DNA of 64,000 bases. Origin: Crossiella sp. S99.2. Its GTDB lineage: Bacteria; Actinomycetota; Actinomycetes; Mycobacteriales; Pseudonocardiaceae. A program made the translations under genes and the position numbers. The notes under the pieces were generated by a model. It was not told the origin of the DNA and did not search any database. It was given only the letters and a program-made list of their open reading frames with translations. Shown here piece after piece: positions 15,893-24,244 of the stretch (position 1 is the stretch's first letter; each line of letters opens with the position of its first letter). The stretch lies in NCBI RefSeq assembly GCF_023094165.1, contig NZ_JALMDK010000009.1, positions 341,923-405,922 of the forward strand. The letters run 5' to 3'.

Positions 15893-16960
15893 CTAGAGCC
15901 CGCGGGCCAGGAAACCGCCGGTGGAAGGCGCGAAGAAGGGTGTGAATCCCTGGCAGTCCAGCACCGGAGCAGACCCGGGCACACCCCACAGCCAGCCGAT
16001 CCGGTCCCCGCGCGCCCTGTCGTAGACGGAGAAGGACACCTTGAGCCCGACGTGCGCGGGATCCGCGCTCGCCTCCACCACCCCGGTGGCCATGCCCACC
16101 CGCCCGCCGACCGCCAGGCAGGTGATGCGACCGCTGAAGTCGGCGACCAGGCCGCCGTCCGGCTTGTGGTGGGTGACGTGGAACCGCCCGCTCGCGGTGT
16201 CCGGCGTGGCCCCCGGCTCGACCCGGGCCGCCACCGAGAACATCAGCGGATCGCCGAGGAACTCGGGGTCCTTGCTGGTGCCGCGCACCGTGCCCGCGAG
16301 CAGGTGACCGCGATCCCGCTCCGCCGCGACCGCCAGCCCGGAACCCCCGGCAGCCGACTTCTCAGCACCGTCGCCCGCTGCCACCGCGGTCTTGTCCGCA
16401 CCCCCGGCAGCCGACCTGCCTGCCGCGTCCGCCCCGGGTACCGGCCCCCGCACTGACAGATCTCCATCGCTGAGCCGCAACACCGGCGCCGTGCCCTGCA
16501 GCGGACTCACCGGCTGCCCGAAGAACCCCCACACCCAGCCGATCCGGTCCCCGTGCCGCCCCTCGTCCTGCACGGTCAGCGACACCGGCTTGCCCACGAA
16601 CTCCAGCTGCGGCGCCCCCGGGTGCTCGGCCCAGGTGATCTTCCCGTTCACCACGCCGACCTGGCCGACCGCGTGCAGTCCGGTCACCTCGCCGGAGAAC
16701 CGGGCCAGCAGCGACCCATCCGGCTTGTGGTGAGTGACCTTGAACGTCCCGCTCGGCTTCATCGGGTCGGTGGCACTGGCCTGGATCTCGAACCGCACCG
16801 GATCACCGGCCATCGGACCGAACTCGGGTCCGAGCTGCCCGCCCGCCGACCCGCGCACACTCATCGGCGCCTCGGCCGCGAACGCCGGCGCGGCGACTCC
16901 GCTGACAACTGCCGTGGCGGCCAGTCCGGCCACCAGGAATCTGCGTGCTGTCCTTGTCAT
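15893..16960 (-). CDS. Secreted protein with two copies of an unclassified domain
   Basis: This 355-residue protein has a Sec signal peptide (FLVAGLAATAVVSGVAAPAF, AFA|AEA). The rest is two similar domains, about 32-165 and 217-355. Each has F.VTHHKPDGxLxAxFSG, a G.VGxxxG strand, an LxxxVSxxVxD strand and GDRIGWxWGxxGxPV. An Ala/Gly linker joins them (AAGGADKTAVAAGDGAEKSA). I do not recognise the family. The conserved HHKPDG and GDRIGW blocks suggest a beta-sandwich with a shared surface site. The second copy contains two cysteines. It is transcribed alone. Confidence 0.85.
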   Translation of the reverse strand: MTRTARRFLVAGLAATAVVSGVAAPAFAAEAPMSVRGSAGGQLGPEFGPMAGDPVRFEIQASATDPMKPSGTFKVTHHKPDGSLLARFSGEVTGLHAVGQVGVVNGKITWAEHPGAPQLEFVGKPVSLTVQDEGRHGDRIGWVWGFFGQPVSPLQGTAPVLRLSDGDLSVRGPVPGADAAGRSAAGGADKTAVAAGDGAEKSAAGGSGLAVAAERDRGHLLAGTVRGTSKDPEFLGDPLMFSVAARVEPGATPDTASGRFHVTHHKPDGGLVADFSGRITCLAVGGRVGMATGVVEASADPAHVGLKVSFSVYDRARGDRIGWLWGVPGSAPVLDCQGFTPFFAPSTGGFLARGL

Positions 16961-17008
16961 GCCCCGAGAATCGCGGCCCGGCCGCGTCCCCGGGTCCCGC
17001 CGCGGCGT

Positions 17009-17040
17009 GATGGTGCTCCCCCGCCCGAGGGAGCACCATC
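17009..17040 (-). terminator. Terminator after the beta-lactamase-like gene
   Basis: GATGGTGCTCCC (17009-17020) pairs perfectly with 17029-17040 around an eight-base loop, 60 bases beyond the minus-strand stop at 17101. Confidence 0.75.
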
Positions 17041-17100
17041 AGCCCGGATCTCCGGGGCCGATTCCGGGTCGGCCCTGAGACCCTGGTCCGTTGCCGCTGG

Positions 17101-18138
17101 TCAGCCGCCGTTGCTGGGCTGGTAGGCGGGCTGGTGGTGGCTGCGCGCGGTGCTGGCGGTGATGCGGGAGACCGCGTCGACCATCTTGCGGCCCAGCGCG
17201 ACCCTGGCCCGCAGCGCCGGGTGGGTGGTGCTGAAGTCGTTCAGGTTGGCCGCAGGGTCACCGCGGAACTCGCCGGAGGCGAACAGCGAGTAGGTAACCA
17301 TCGGTTTACCCGCGGTGTCGAAGACGATGCCCGCCTCGTTGCGCCCGTCGTTGAACCAGCCGGCCTTGGTCGCCACCCGGCCGCGTTCGGCGGAGTTCAG
17401 CTCCAGCCGGACGCCGTCGGTGAAGGCGGCCATCGAGCGCAGCAGGGTCAGCACGTACTCGGTCGAGGCGGCCGAGAGCAGCGTGCCGTCGACCAGCTTG
17501 CGCAGCAGCGTGTGCGTCTCGCGCGGGGTGGTCTTGCCCAGGAAGAACCGGTTCGGGTTGGCCACCGGCTTCACCTGGGTGTGCGTGAAGCCCTTGGCGC
17601 GCAGGATCTCGTTCAGCTCGGCCGCCGGGCACACCAGCCCGCACAGCCGGACCGCGGTGTTGTCGGAGACGGTGAGCAGGTTGGCCATGGCATGGCCCAG
17701 GGTCACCGAACTCGGGTAGGCCCCGTCGAAACCGAAAATGCCGTCGCCGTCCTTGCTGACGATCGCGCTGGTGACCTCCACCCGCTGGTCCAGCGTCAGC
17801 AACCCGCGGTCGATCTTGTCCAGCACCGCCGCGGCGACCGCGATCTTGTTGACGCTGTAGGCCTCGACCACGCGGTCCGCCTCGGCCTCCACCGCAGGGA
17901 CCGGGGTGCCGTCGGGATCGGTGACGCTGATGAACGAGGACCAGGTGCCACCGGCCCGCAGCGACTCCCGCCGGTACACCCGCTCGATCCGCCTGCGCGC
18001 GTGCGCCGCGGAAGTGGGAATGACGCTCTCGTCGTCGACGGGCTCGTTCTGCGCCGCCGCGATCGTGGTGGAACCCAGCATGGCGCCCGCCGCTGCCACA
18101 GTCCCCAGACCGAGCGCGCGCCTCCGGTTGATGGTCAT
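17101..18138 (-). CDS. Class A beta-lactamase-like serine hydrolase, Tat-exported, lacking the usual Glu166
   Basis: This 345-residue protein starts with a Tat-type signal (NRRRALGLGTVAAAGAMLG, cleavage near AAA at 29). The serine acyl-enzyme motifs are SVNK (S95, K98), SDN (158-160) and KAG (258-260, KTG in typical class A). The omega-loop ExELN motif reads AAELN, so the deacylating Glu166 equivalent appears to be A172. That suggests a penicillin-binding or other serine hydrolase rather than an efficient beta-lactamase. The start at 18138 is supported by a TAGGCT -10 box seven bases upstream (18146-18151), which would give a leaderless mRNA. Confidence 0.83.
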   Translation of the reverse strand: MTINRRRALGLGTVAAAGAMLGSTTIAAAQNEPVDDESVIPTSAAHARRRIERVYRRESLRAGGTWSSFISVTDPDGTPVPAVEAEADRVVEAYSVNKIAVAAAVLDKIDRGLLTLDQRVEVTSAIVSKDGDGIFGFDGAYPSSVTLGHAMANLLTVSDNTAVRLCGLVCPAAELNEILRAKGFTHTQVKPVANPNRFFLGKTTPRETHTLLRKLVDGTLLSAASTEYVLTLLRSMAAFTDGVRLELNSAERGRVATKAGWFNDGRNEAGIVFDTAGKPMVTYSLFASGEFRGDPAANLNDFSTTHPALRARVALGRKMVDAVSRITASTARSHHQPAYQPSNGG

Positions 18139-18330
18139 GCGCGGCAGCCTAGGGCCATTCGAGTGACAAGCAAGGAAAACATCAGTCCTGTGCCGGACTC
18201 AGCCCTCGCGGACACACCGGACGGAGCAGCGCGGGCGGATGTTCGCCTCCCGGCGCTTGCGGCAACTGTCGTCAGCGGCCCGCCGCACCTGGTGGCAGCG
18301 GTCCCGCCGTCGCGCCGGCCGCTCCTGTCC

Positions 18331-19500
18331 TCAACGGGCCTGCCGCGCGGCGGCCGGAGCGTTGCGCGTGATGATCTCCACCGCCCGGTCCAGGTCCGCC
18401 GCGGACAGATCCGCCCGCGCGGTGAGCCGCAGTCGCGACACCTGGTCCGGCACCGACGGCGGCCGGAAACAGCCGACCGCGACCCCGTCCGCCCGGCACC
18501 GGCCCGCCCACTCCACCGCCTCGGCGGGCGAGGGCGCGCGCACCGACACCACCGCCGCGGTCGGCGAACTCACCGCGAACCCGGCCGCCGCGAACCGCCC
18601 GGCCAGCTCCCGCGCAACAACCCGGGCCCGCGTGGCCAGTTCAGGCTCGGCCCGCAGCACCCGCAACGCGGCCAGCGCCCCGCCCGTGCAGGCCGGGGCC
18701 AGTCCGGTGTCGAAGATGAACCCGCGCGCGGTGTCCACCAGGTGCGCGATCACCCGTCGCGGCCCGAGCACCGCCCCGCCCTGACTGCCCAGCGATTTGG
18801 ACAGCGTGGTGGTCACCACGACATCCGCCGCCCCGGCCAGCCCCGCCGCGTGCACCCCGCCGCGCCCGCCGTCGCCGAGCACGCCGAGCCCGTGCGCGTC
18901 GTCCACGATCAGCGCCGCGCCGTGCGCCCGGCAGGCGTCGGCCAGCTCGGGCAGCGGCGCGAGATCGCCGTCCACCGAGAACACCGAATCGGTCACCACC
19001 AGGGCACGCTTCTTCACGCGTTCGGACAGCAGCCTGGTCACCGCCGCCGGATCGCGATGCCCGGCGCCGGCCACCTCGGCGCGGGACAACCGGCAGCCGT
19101 CGATCAGCGAGGCGTGGTTGTGCGCGTCGGTGACGATCAGCGTGCCCGGCCCGGACAACGCGGTGAGCGCGCCCAGGTTGGCCAGGAACCCGGAGGAGAA
19201 GACCAGCGCCGCCTCCGCGCCGCAGTGCTCGGCCAGCTCGTGCTCCAGCTCCGCGTGCAACTCGGTCGACCCGGTGACCAGCCGCGATCCGGTCGCCCCC
19301 GCGCCCCAGCGGCGGGCCGCGGCCGCCGCGGCCTCGGTGACCCGCGGATCGCGGGTGAGGCCGAGGTAGTCGTTGGAGGCCAGGTCCAGCGCGGCGGCCT
19401 CGGCGGCGCGCGGCCGCAGCGAGCGGGTCAGGCCCGCCCGGGAGCGAGCCTGGGAGCGGGTGTCCAGCCAGGCGAAGACGTCCGGGGTGGTCGAGGTCAC
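18331..19500 (-). CDS. bioF: 8-amino-7-oxononanoate synthase
   Basis: This 389-residue PLP enzyme of the alpha-oxoamine synthase family condenses pimeloyl-ACP/CoA with L-alanine in the first ring-forming step of biotin synthesis. ASNDYLGL at the N terminus, DAHNHASLIDG, D200/H203 of VDDAHGLGVLG and the PLP lysine K235 in TTTLSKSLGSQGG are all present. Length and motifs fit BioF better than KBL or ALAS, but specificity is inferred. GTG 19500 is the start. It is divergent from a P450 gene with 38 bases between starts. No other bio genes lie in the window. Confidence 0.87.
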   Translation of the reverse strand: MTSTTPDVFAWLDTRSQARSRAGLTRSLRPRAAEAAALDLASNDYLGLTRDPRVTEAAAAAARRWGAGATGSRLVTGSTELHAELEHELAEHCGAEAALVFSSGFLANLGALTALSGPGTLIVTDAHNHASLIDGCRLSRAEVAGAGHRDPAAVTRLLSERVKKRALVVTDSVFSVDGDLAPLPELADACRAHGAALIVDDAHGLGVLGDGGRGGVHAAGLAGAADVVVTTTLSKSLGSQGGAVLGPRRVIAHLVDTARGFIFDTGLAPACTGGALAALRVLRAEPELATRARVVARELAGRFAAAGFAVSSPTAAVVSVRAPSPAEAVEWAGRCRADGVAVGCFRPPSVPDQVSRLRLTARADLSAADLDRAVEIITRNAPAAARQAR

Positions 19501-19525
19501 CGCCGGAGTGTCGCATTGGCCGGGC

Positions 19526-19531
19526 TACCGT
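19526..19531 (+). promoter_or_regulatory. -10 box of a leaderless P450 transcript
   Basis: TACCGT matches TANNNT and ends seven bases before GTG 19539. This favours that GTG over the upstream TTG 19533 as the P450 start. Confidence 0.45.
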
Positions 19532-19538
19532 TTTGGAC

Positions 19539-20771
19539 GTGCGGGCGACGACGGGTTCTCTGGACGAGCTGGACCTGTTCGGTCCGCGGTTCGTCGGCGA
19601 CCCATGGCCGAGCTTCGCCGAACTCCGCGAACGCGCACCCGTGCACCACGACCAGCGCACCGGCTTGTGGCTGGTCAGCAGGCACGCCGACGTCCGCGCG
19701 GTGCTGGCCGATCCGGACGGGTTCATCCCGGACAACGCGCTCACCGCGATCACCCCGATCCCGCCGCCGCAGCTGCGCGTGCTGGCCAGGGCCCGCTTCT
19801 CGCTGCCGCCGACCCTGGCCAACAACGGCACCGACAGCCACACCGGCCTGCGCCGCCTGGTCGCCTCCTACTTCACCCCCGGCCGGGTCCGCGACGCCGA
19901 ACCCCGCATCCGCGCCCTCGCCAACTACTACCTAGACCGCCTCCCGGCCACCGGCTCGTTCGACCTGGTCAGCGGCCTGGCCGCGGAGCTGCCCTGCCGG
20001 GTGCTGCTCGAACTGCTCGGCCTCGACGAGGTGGACCTGCCGGTGCTCAAGGCGTGGAGCGCGGCCTCCCTCGAACTGTTCTGGGGCCGCCCCGACCCGG
20101 ACCGCCACCAGGCCCTGGCCGAGGCTGCGGGGGAGTTCCACCAGTGGCTGGCCGCCCGCATCCGCGCCGCCACCCCCGGCAGCCCGGATCTGTTCGGTCA
20201 GCTCGCCGCGCACCGCGCGCCCGGCGACCGCCCACTGCGTGTCGCCGAGGCGGTCGGGGTCTGCTATTTCCTGCTCATCGCCGGTCAGGAGACCACCAGC
20301 CAGCTGCTCAGCACGCTGCTGCACCGCCTCATCCCGCGCGCCGACCTGTGGCCCCGGTTGGCCGCGGGCGAGCCCGGCTTGGCCGCGGCCTGCGTGGAGG
20401 AGGTGCTGCGTCACGAACCACCGGTGAACACCTGGCGCCGCATCGCCGCCCGCCCGGCCACCCTGTCCGGCGTCCCGGTGCCCCGCGGCGCGCACCTGCT
20501 GCTCCTGCTCGCCGGCTCCGGCGCGGACCCGGACGTCTTCCCCGACCCCGAGCAGTTCTGCCCGGCCCGCCCCGAGGTCCGCCGGCACCTGGCCTTCGGC
20601 CACGGCCGCCACTTCTGCCTGGGCGCGGGACTGGCCAGGGCGGAGGCGAGCGTGGTGCTCACCGAGGTCGCCCGCCGCCTGCCCCGCCTGGAACTCCTCG
20701 AAGCCGAACCGCCCATGCTCGGCCTGCTCTCCTTCCGCGCCCCGCTGCGCGTGCTCGCCCGCCGCGCCTGA
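19539..20771 (+). CDS. Cytochrome P450
   Basis: This soluble bacterial P450 has about 410 residues. The I-helix oxygen-activation motif is LLIAGQETTSQL, the K-helix ExxR is in VEEVLRHEPP, and the haem loop is FGHGRHFCLGAGLARAE with the thiolate cysteine at residue 360. The substrate cannot be assigned. The position next to bioF recalls BioI-type P450s, which cleave long acyl chains to make pimeloyl groups, but this is only a context inference. A TetR regulator lies downstream. No ferredoxin or reductase gene is adjacent. Confidence 0.93.
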   Translation: MRATTGSLDELDLFGPRFVGDPWPSFAELRERAPVHHDQRTGLWLVSRHADVRAVLADPDGFIPDNALTAITPIPPPQLRVLARARFSLPPTLANNGTDSHTGLRRLVASYFTPGRVRDAEPRIRALANYYLDRLPATGSFDLVSGLAAELPCRVLLELLGLDEVDLPVLKAWSAASLELFWGRPDPDRHQALAEAAGEFHQWLAARIRAATPGSPDLFGQLAAHRAPGDRPLRVAEAVGVCYFLLIAGQETTSQLLSTLLHRLIPRADLWPRLAAGEPGLAAACVEEVLRHEPPVNTWRRIAARPATLSGVPVPRGAHLLLLLAGSGADPDVFPDPEQFCPARPEVRRHLAFGHGRHFCLGAGLARAEASVVLTEVARRLPRLELLEAEPPMLGLLSFRAPLRVLARRA

Positions 20772-20795
20772 CCACGCGGATGCCCTCTCGCCACG

Positions 20796-20809
20796 TAACC
20801 AGACGGTTA
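20796..20809. promoter_or_regulatory. Candidate TetR operator
   Basis: TAACCAGACGGTTA is an inverted repeat (TAACC/GGTTA, four-base centre) 60 bases upstream of the TetR start. Such palindromes commonly bind the adjacent TetR-family regulator. A half-site CCGGTTACC follows at about 20845. Confidence 0.5.
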
Positions 20810-20868
20810 ATCGGCGTCTGATCGCTAGAATGCGGACCGCCAGTCCGGTTACCGCAAGGAGTAGTTCC

Positions 20869-21447
20869 GTGGCCGAGCGCGCCGACGCCGCCCGCAACCG
20901 CCAGGCGATCCTCGCCGCGGCCGAGCGGCTCATCATCGAGCGCGGCCCGGACGCGGTCACCATGGACGAGATCGCGCTGGCGGCCGGGGTCGGCAAGGGC
21001 ACGTTGTTCCGCCGCTTCGGCGACCGCAGCGGACTCATCCACGAACTCCTCGACCAGTACCGGGACGAGGTAACCAACCAGGTGGATACGGCCTGCGCGG
21101 CCGCGGCGGATCCGGTGCACCGGCTGCTGGCCTGCCTCGGCGTCCTCTTCGACGAGAGCAGGCGACTGCGCCCGCTGATCGCCGCCCTGGAAGCGCAGTC
21201 CGCGCCCGGCGCCTGCTGCCGCCCCGGCGATGGCCGGCACGGCCTGCTCGCCGAGCTGATCACCCAGGCCAACCCGGCGCGCGCGGGCTCCGCGGACTTC
21301 CTCGCGCACGCGCTGCTCGCCGCGATGCGCGCCGAGCTGGTGCGGCATGTCACCGAGGACCTGGGCACGCCGATCGAGCAGGTGCGCGCCGACCTGCTCG
21401 CGCTGGCCAGGGCAAGCGTGATCAGCGAGACGGTCGCGACCACCTGA
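20869..21447 (+). CDS. TetR-family transcriptional regulator
   Basis: This 192-residue repressor has an N-terminal TetR HTH: NRQAILAAAERLIIERG, then TMDEIALAAGVGKGTLFRRF with the typical GKGTLFRRFGDR recognition helix. The C-terminal ligand/dimer domain is diverged and has two adjacent cysteines (PGACCRPGDG). GTG 20869 has AAGGAG seven bases upstream, so the 13 residues encoded further upstream are not used. It probably controls itself and perhaps the P450 through the palindrome at 20796. Confidence 0.9.
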   Translation: MAERADAARNRQAILAAAERLIIERGPDAVTMDEIALAAGVGKGTLFRRFGDRSGLIHELLDQYRDEVTNQVDTACAAAADPVHRLLACLGVLFDESRRLRPLIAALEAQSAPGACCRPGDGRHGLLAELITQANPARAGSADFLAHALLAAMRAELVRHVTEDLGTPIEQVRADLLALARASVISETVATT

Positions 21448-21454
21448 TCGTGTG

Positions 21455-21585
21455 CGACGATGCGAACTGCTTTGTCAGCGAGGGGTGAGCGAGGAACCCG
21501 GTGCGAATCCGGGACGGTCCCGCCACTGTGACCGGAGCCCGCCTCCGGGAGTCAGGAGACTCGGCCCCTCGATCCTCCGGACCCG
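21455..21585 (+). promoter_or_regulatory. Cobalamin riboswitch
   Basis: The conserved core is readable: GAGGAACCCGGTGCGAATCC (from 21491), GGGACGGTCCCGCCACTGT with the B12-box GCCACTG (about 21522), and a 3' segment GTCAGGAGACTCGGCC near 21551-21566. It lies between the TetR gene and the cobaltochelatase start and should repress the downstream cobalamin genes when adenosylcobalamin is plentiful, probably by occluding the ribosome-binding site (GGAAGG, 21601). Boundaries are approximate. Confidence 0.93.
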
Positions 21586-21615
21586 GGCGTGGACACCCGA
21601 GGAAGGACCGCGCGC

Positions 21616-23613
21616 ATGACCGTCGGCTACCCGTTCTCCGCAGTGGTCGGACACCCCGATCTCCGGCTCGCCCTGTTGCTCAACGCGGTGCACCCGGGCA
21701 TCGGCGGGGTGCTGGTCCGCGGCGAGAAGGGCACCGCCAAGTCGACCATCGTGCGTGGCCTGGCCGCGCTGCTGCCCGCGGTCGCCGTGGTCGAGCACTG
21801 CCGCTTCGCCTGCGACCCGGCCCGCCCCGACCTGAACTGCCCGGACGCCCCGCACGACGGCGCGGCCACCAGCCGCCCGGCCCGGCTGGTCGAACTCCCG
21901 GTCGGCGCCACCGAGGACCGCCTGGTCGGCTCACTCGACCTGGAACGCGCGCTCACCGAGGGCGTGCGCGCCTACCAGCCCGGCCTGCTCGCCGGCGCGC
22001 ACCGCGGCGTGCTGTACGTGGACGAGGTCAACCTGCTGCACGACCACCTGGTCGACCTGCTGCTGGACGCTGCCGCCATGGGTCGCGCGCACGTCGAGCG
22101 CGAGGGCGTGTCCATCTCACACGCGGCGAGCTTCCTGCTGGTCGGCACGATGAACCCGGAGGAGGGCGAACTGCGGCCGCAGCTGCTCGACCGGTTCGGC
22201 CTGACCGTCACCGTGCTCGCCGCCCGCGACACCGACACCCGCACCGAGGTCGTCCGCCGCCGCCTGGCCTACGAGGCCGACCCGGCGGGCTTCGCCGCCC
22301 GCTGGACCCCGGACGACGCCGACCTGGCCGCGCGCATCGCCACCGCCCGCACCGCCCTGGCCGCGGTGACACTGCCCGAGGTCGAACTGCGCCGGATCGC
22401 CGCGCTGTGCGCCGCCTTCGAGGTCGACGGCATGCGCGCCGACCTGGTGGTGGCCCGCACCGCGCTCGCGCACGCCGCCTGGCGCGGCGCCGCGGCGGTG
22501 GACGCCGGCGATGTCGAGGTCGCCGCCCGGCTCGCGTTGCCGCACCGCAAGCGCCGCGACCCCTTCGACGAGCCCGGCCTGGAGGAGGAGCAGCTCCAGC
22601 AGGCCCTCTCCGCCGCCGCTGACGAGGCCGAACCACCGCGGCCCGAGCCCGAGGACGACCCGGACGGCCCCGGCGGCGGCCAGGACCACGGCGAGAACTC
22701 CGCCCCGCCGCAGGGCGAGCAACAGTCCACTTCGGACGGTGAGCGGTCCGGGCCGGACACCTCGCGGCCGAGCGGCTCCGGTGGCGGCGAACAAGCCCCC
22801 GCCACCCCCGCACCCGCCTTCCGCGCCCGGCTGCTCCAGGTCCCCGGCCTGGGCGAAGGCGCGCCCGGACGACGTTCCCGGTCCCGCTCGGAGTTCGGCC
22901 GGGTGGTCCGCGCGTCCACAGTGGACGGGCACGGGCTGCACCTGTCGGCCACCGTCGCCGCGGCCGCCCCGCACCAGTCCACCCGCGGCCGCACCGGCCC
23001 CGGCCTGCTGCTGCGCGGGGAGGACGTGCGACGCGCGGTCCGCGAGGGCAAGGAGGGCAACCTGGTGCTCTTCGCGGTGGACGCCTCCGGCTCGATGGCC
23101 GCCCGCAAACGCATGTCCGCGGTCAGCGGCGCGGTGCTGTCCCTGCTGCGCGACGCCTACCAGCGGCGGGACAAGGTCGGCCTGGTCACTTTCCGCGGCA
23201 ACTCCGCCGAGCTGACCCTGCCGCCGACCTCCTCGGTGGACGCGGCCGCCGCCCGGCTCAAGCGGCTGCGCACCGGCGGCCGCACCCCCCTCGCCGACGG
23301 CCTGCTGCGCGCCCGCAAGACCCTGGCCGCCGAACGCCTGCGCGATCCGCGACGCCGCCCGCTGCTGGTCGTGGTCACCGACGGCCGCGCCACCGTCGGC
23401 GTGCACGGCGACCCGGTCCGCGACGCCCTGCGCGCCGCCGCCCTGCTCGCCGCCGATGGCGTGGCCGCGATCGTGGTGGACTGCGAACACGGCCTGGTCC
23501 GCCTCGGCCTGGCCGCCCGGCTCGCCCACGCCCTGGGCGCGAACTGCCTGACCCTGGACGAGTTGTCAGCCGACCGGGTGGCCGGCGTCGTGCGCGCCGC
23601 CCGCGCGGCCTGA
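21616..23613 (+). CDS. Putative cobaltochelatase, fused ChlI/ChlD-type subunit
   Basis: This 665-residue protein joins an AAA+ ATPase (Walker A GEKGTAKST near residue 37; sensor region GTMNPEEGELRPQLLDRFGL) to a C-terminal von Willebrand A domain with the MIDAS motif DASGSM (489-494). An acidic/Pro-rich linker at about 315-420 separates them. This is the single-gene actinobacterial equivalent of CobS+CobT, working with CobN to insert Co2+ into hydrogenobyrinic acid a,c-diamide at the cost of ATP. CobN is not in the window. ATG 21616 follows GGAAGG. It is first in the riboswitch-controlled unit chelatase-cobO-cobB. Confidence 0.9.
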   Translation: MTVGYPFSAVVGHPDLRLALLLNAVHPGIGGVLVRGEKGTAKSTIVRGLAALLPAVAVVEHCRFACDPARPDLNCPDAPHDGAATSRPARLVELPVGATEDRLVGSLDLERALTEGVRAYQPGLLAGAHRGVLYVDEVNLLHDHLVDLLLDAAAMGRAHVEREGVSISHAASFLLVGTMNPEEGELRPQLLDRFGLTVTVLAARDTDTRTEVVRRRLAYEADPAGFAARWTPDDADLAARIATARTALAAVTLPEVELRRIAALCAAFEVDGMRADLVVARTALAHAAWRGAAAVDAGDVEVAARLALPHRKRRDPFDEPGLEEEQLQQALSAAADEAEPPRPEPEDDPDGPGGGQDHGENSAPPQGEQQSTSDGERSGPDTSRPSGSGGGEQAPATPAPAFRARLLQVPGLGEGAPGRRSRSRSEFGRVVRASTVDGHGLHLSATVAAAAPHQSTRGRTGPGLLLRGEDVRRAVREGKEGNLVLFAVDASGSMAARKRMSAVSGAVLSLLRDAYQRRDKVGLVTFRGNSAELTLPPTSSVDAAAARLKRLRTGGRTPLADGLLRARKTLAAERLRDPRRRPLLVVVTDGRATVGVHGDPVRDALRAAALLAADGVAAIVVDCEHGLVRLGLAARLAHALGANCLTLDELSADRVAGVVRAARAA

Positions 23614-23629
23614 GCCGGGAGGACATCCG

Positions 23630-24244
23630 ATGCCGCAAGGACAACCGACCAGTGTGCCCGCCGACGGGATGACCACCCGGCAGCGCCGCAACCGGCCGCT
23701 GCTGGTGGTGCACACCGGCGAGATGAAGGGCAAGTCCACCGCAGCCTTCGGCATGGCGCTGCGCGGCTGGAACCAGGGCTGGTCCATCGGCGTGTTCCAG
23801 TTCGTCAAGTCCGCCAAGTGGAAGGTCGGCGAGGAGGAGGCCTTCCGCGCGCTCGGCAGGCTGCACGAGCAGACCGGCGAGGGCGGCGAGGTCGAATGGC
23901 ACAAGATGGGCGAGGGCTGGTCCTGGAGCCGGAAGAAGGGCACCGAGACCGACCACGCCGAGGCCGCCCGCGAGGGCTGGCGGGAGATCGCCCGCCGCCT
24001 CGGCGAAGCCCGGCACGGCATGTACGTGCTGGACGAGTTCACCTATCCGATGCACTGGGGCTGGATCGACGTCGAGGAGGTCGTGGCCACCCTGCGCGAC
24101 CGCCCCGGCCACCAGCACGTGATCATCACCGGCCGCTACGCCCCGCCCGCGCTGCTGGAAGCCGCCGACCTGGTCGCTGAGATGACCAAGGTCAAGCACC
24201 CGATGGACGCCGGGCAGAAGGGCCAGCGGGGGATCGAGTGGTAG
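23630..24244 (+). CDS. cobO: Corrinoid adenosyltransferase (CobA/CobO type)
   Basis: This 204-residue enzyme transfers the adenosyl group of ATP to cob(I)yrinic acid a,c-diamide. The P-loop is HTGEMKGKST (residues 28-37), and the family motifs FVKSAKWKVGEE, EFTYPMHWGW and ITGRYAPPALLEAADLVAEM follow. The start ATG 23630 has a ribosome-binding site (GGGAGGAC). It lies 16 bases after the chelatase gene and overlaps cobB by seven bases, so the three are co-translated. Confidence 0.95.
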   Translation: MPQGQPTSVPADGMTTRQRRNRPLLVVHTGEMKGKSTAAFGMALRGWNQGWSIGVFQFVKSAKWKVGEEEAFRALGRLHEQTGEGGEVEWHKMGEGWSWSRKKGTETDHAEAAREGWREIARRLGEARHGMYVLDEFTYPMHWGWIDVEEVVATLRDRPGHQHVIITGRYAPPALLEAADLVAEMTKVKHPMDAGQKGQRGIEW

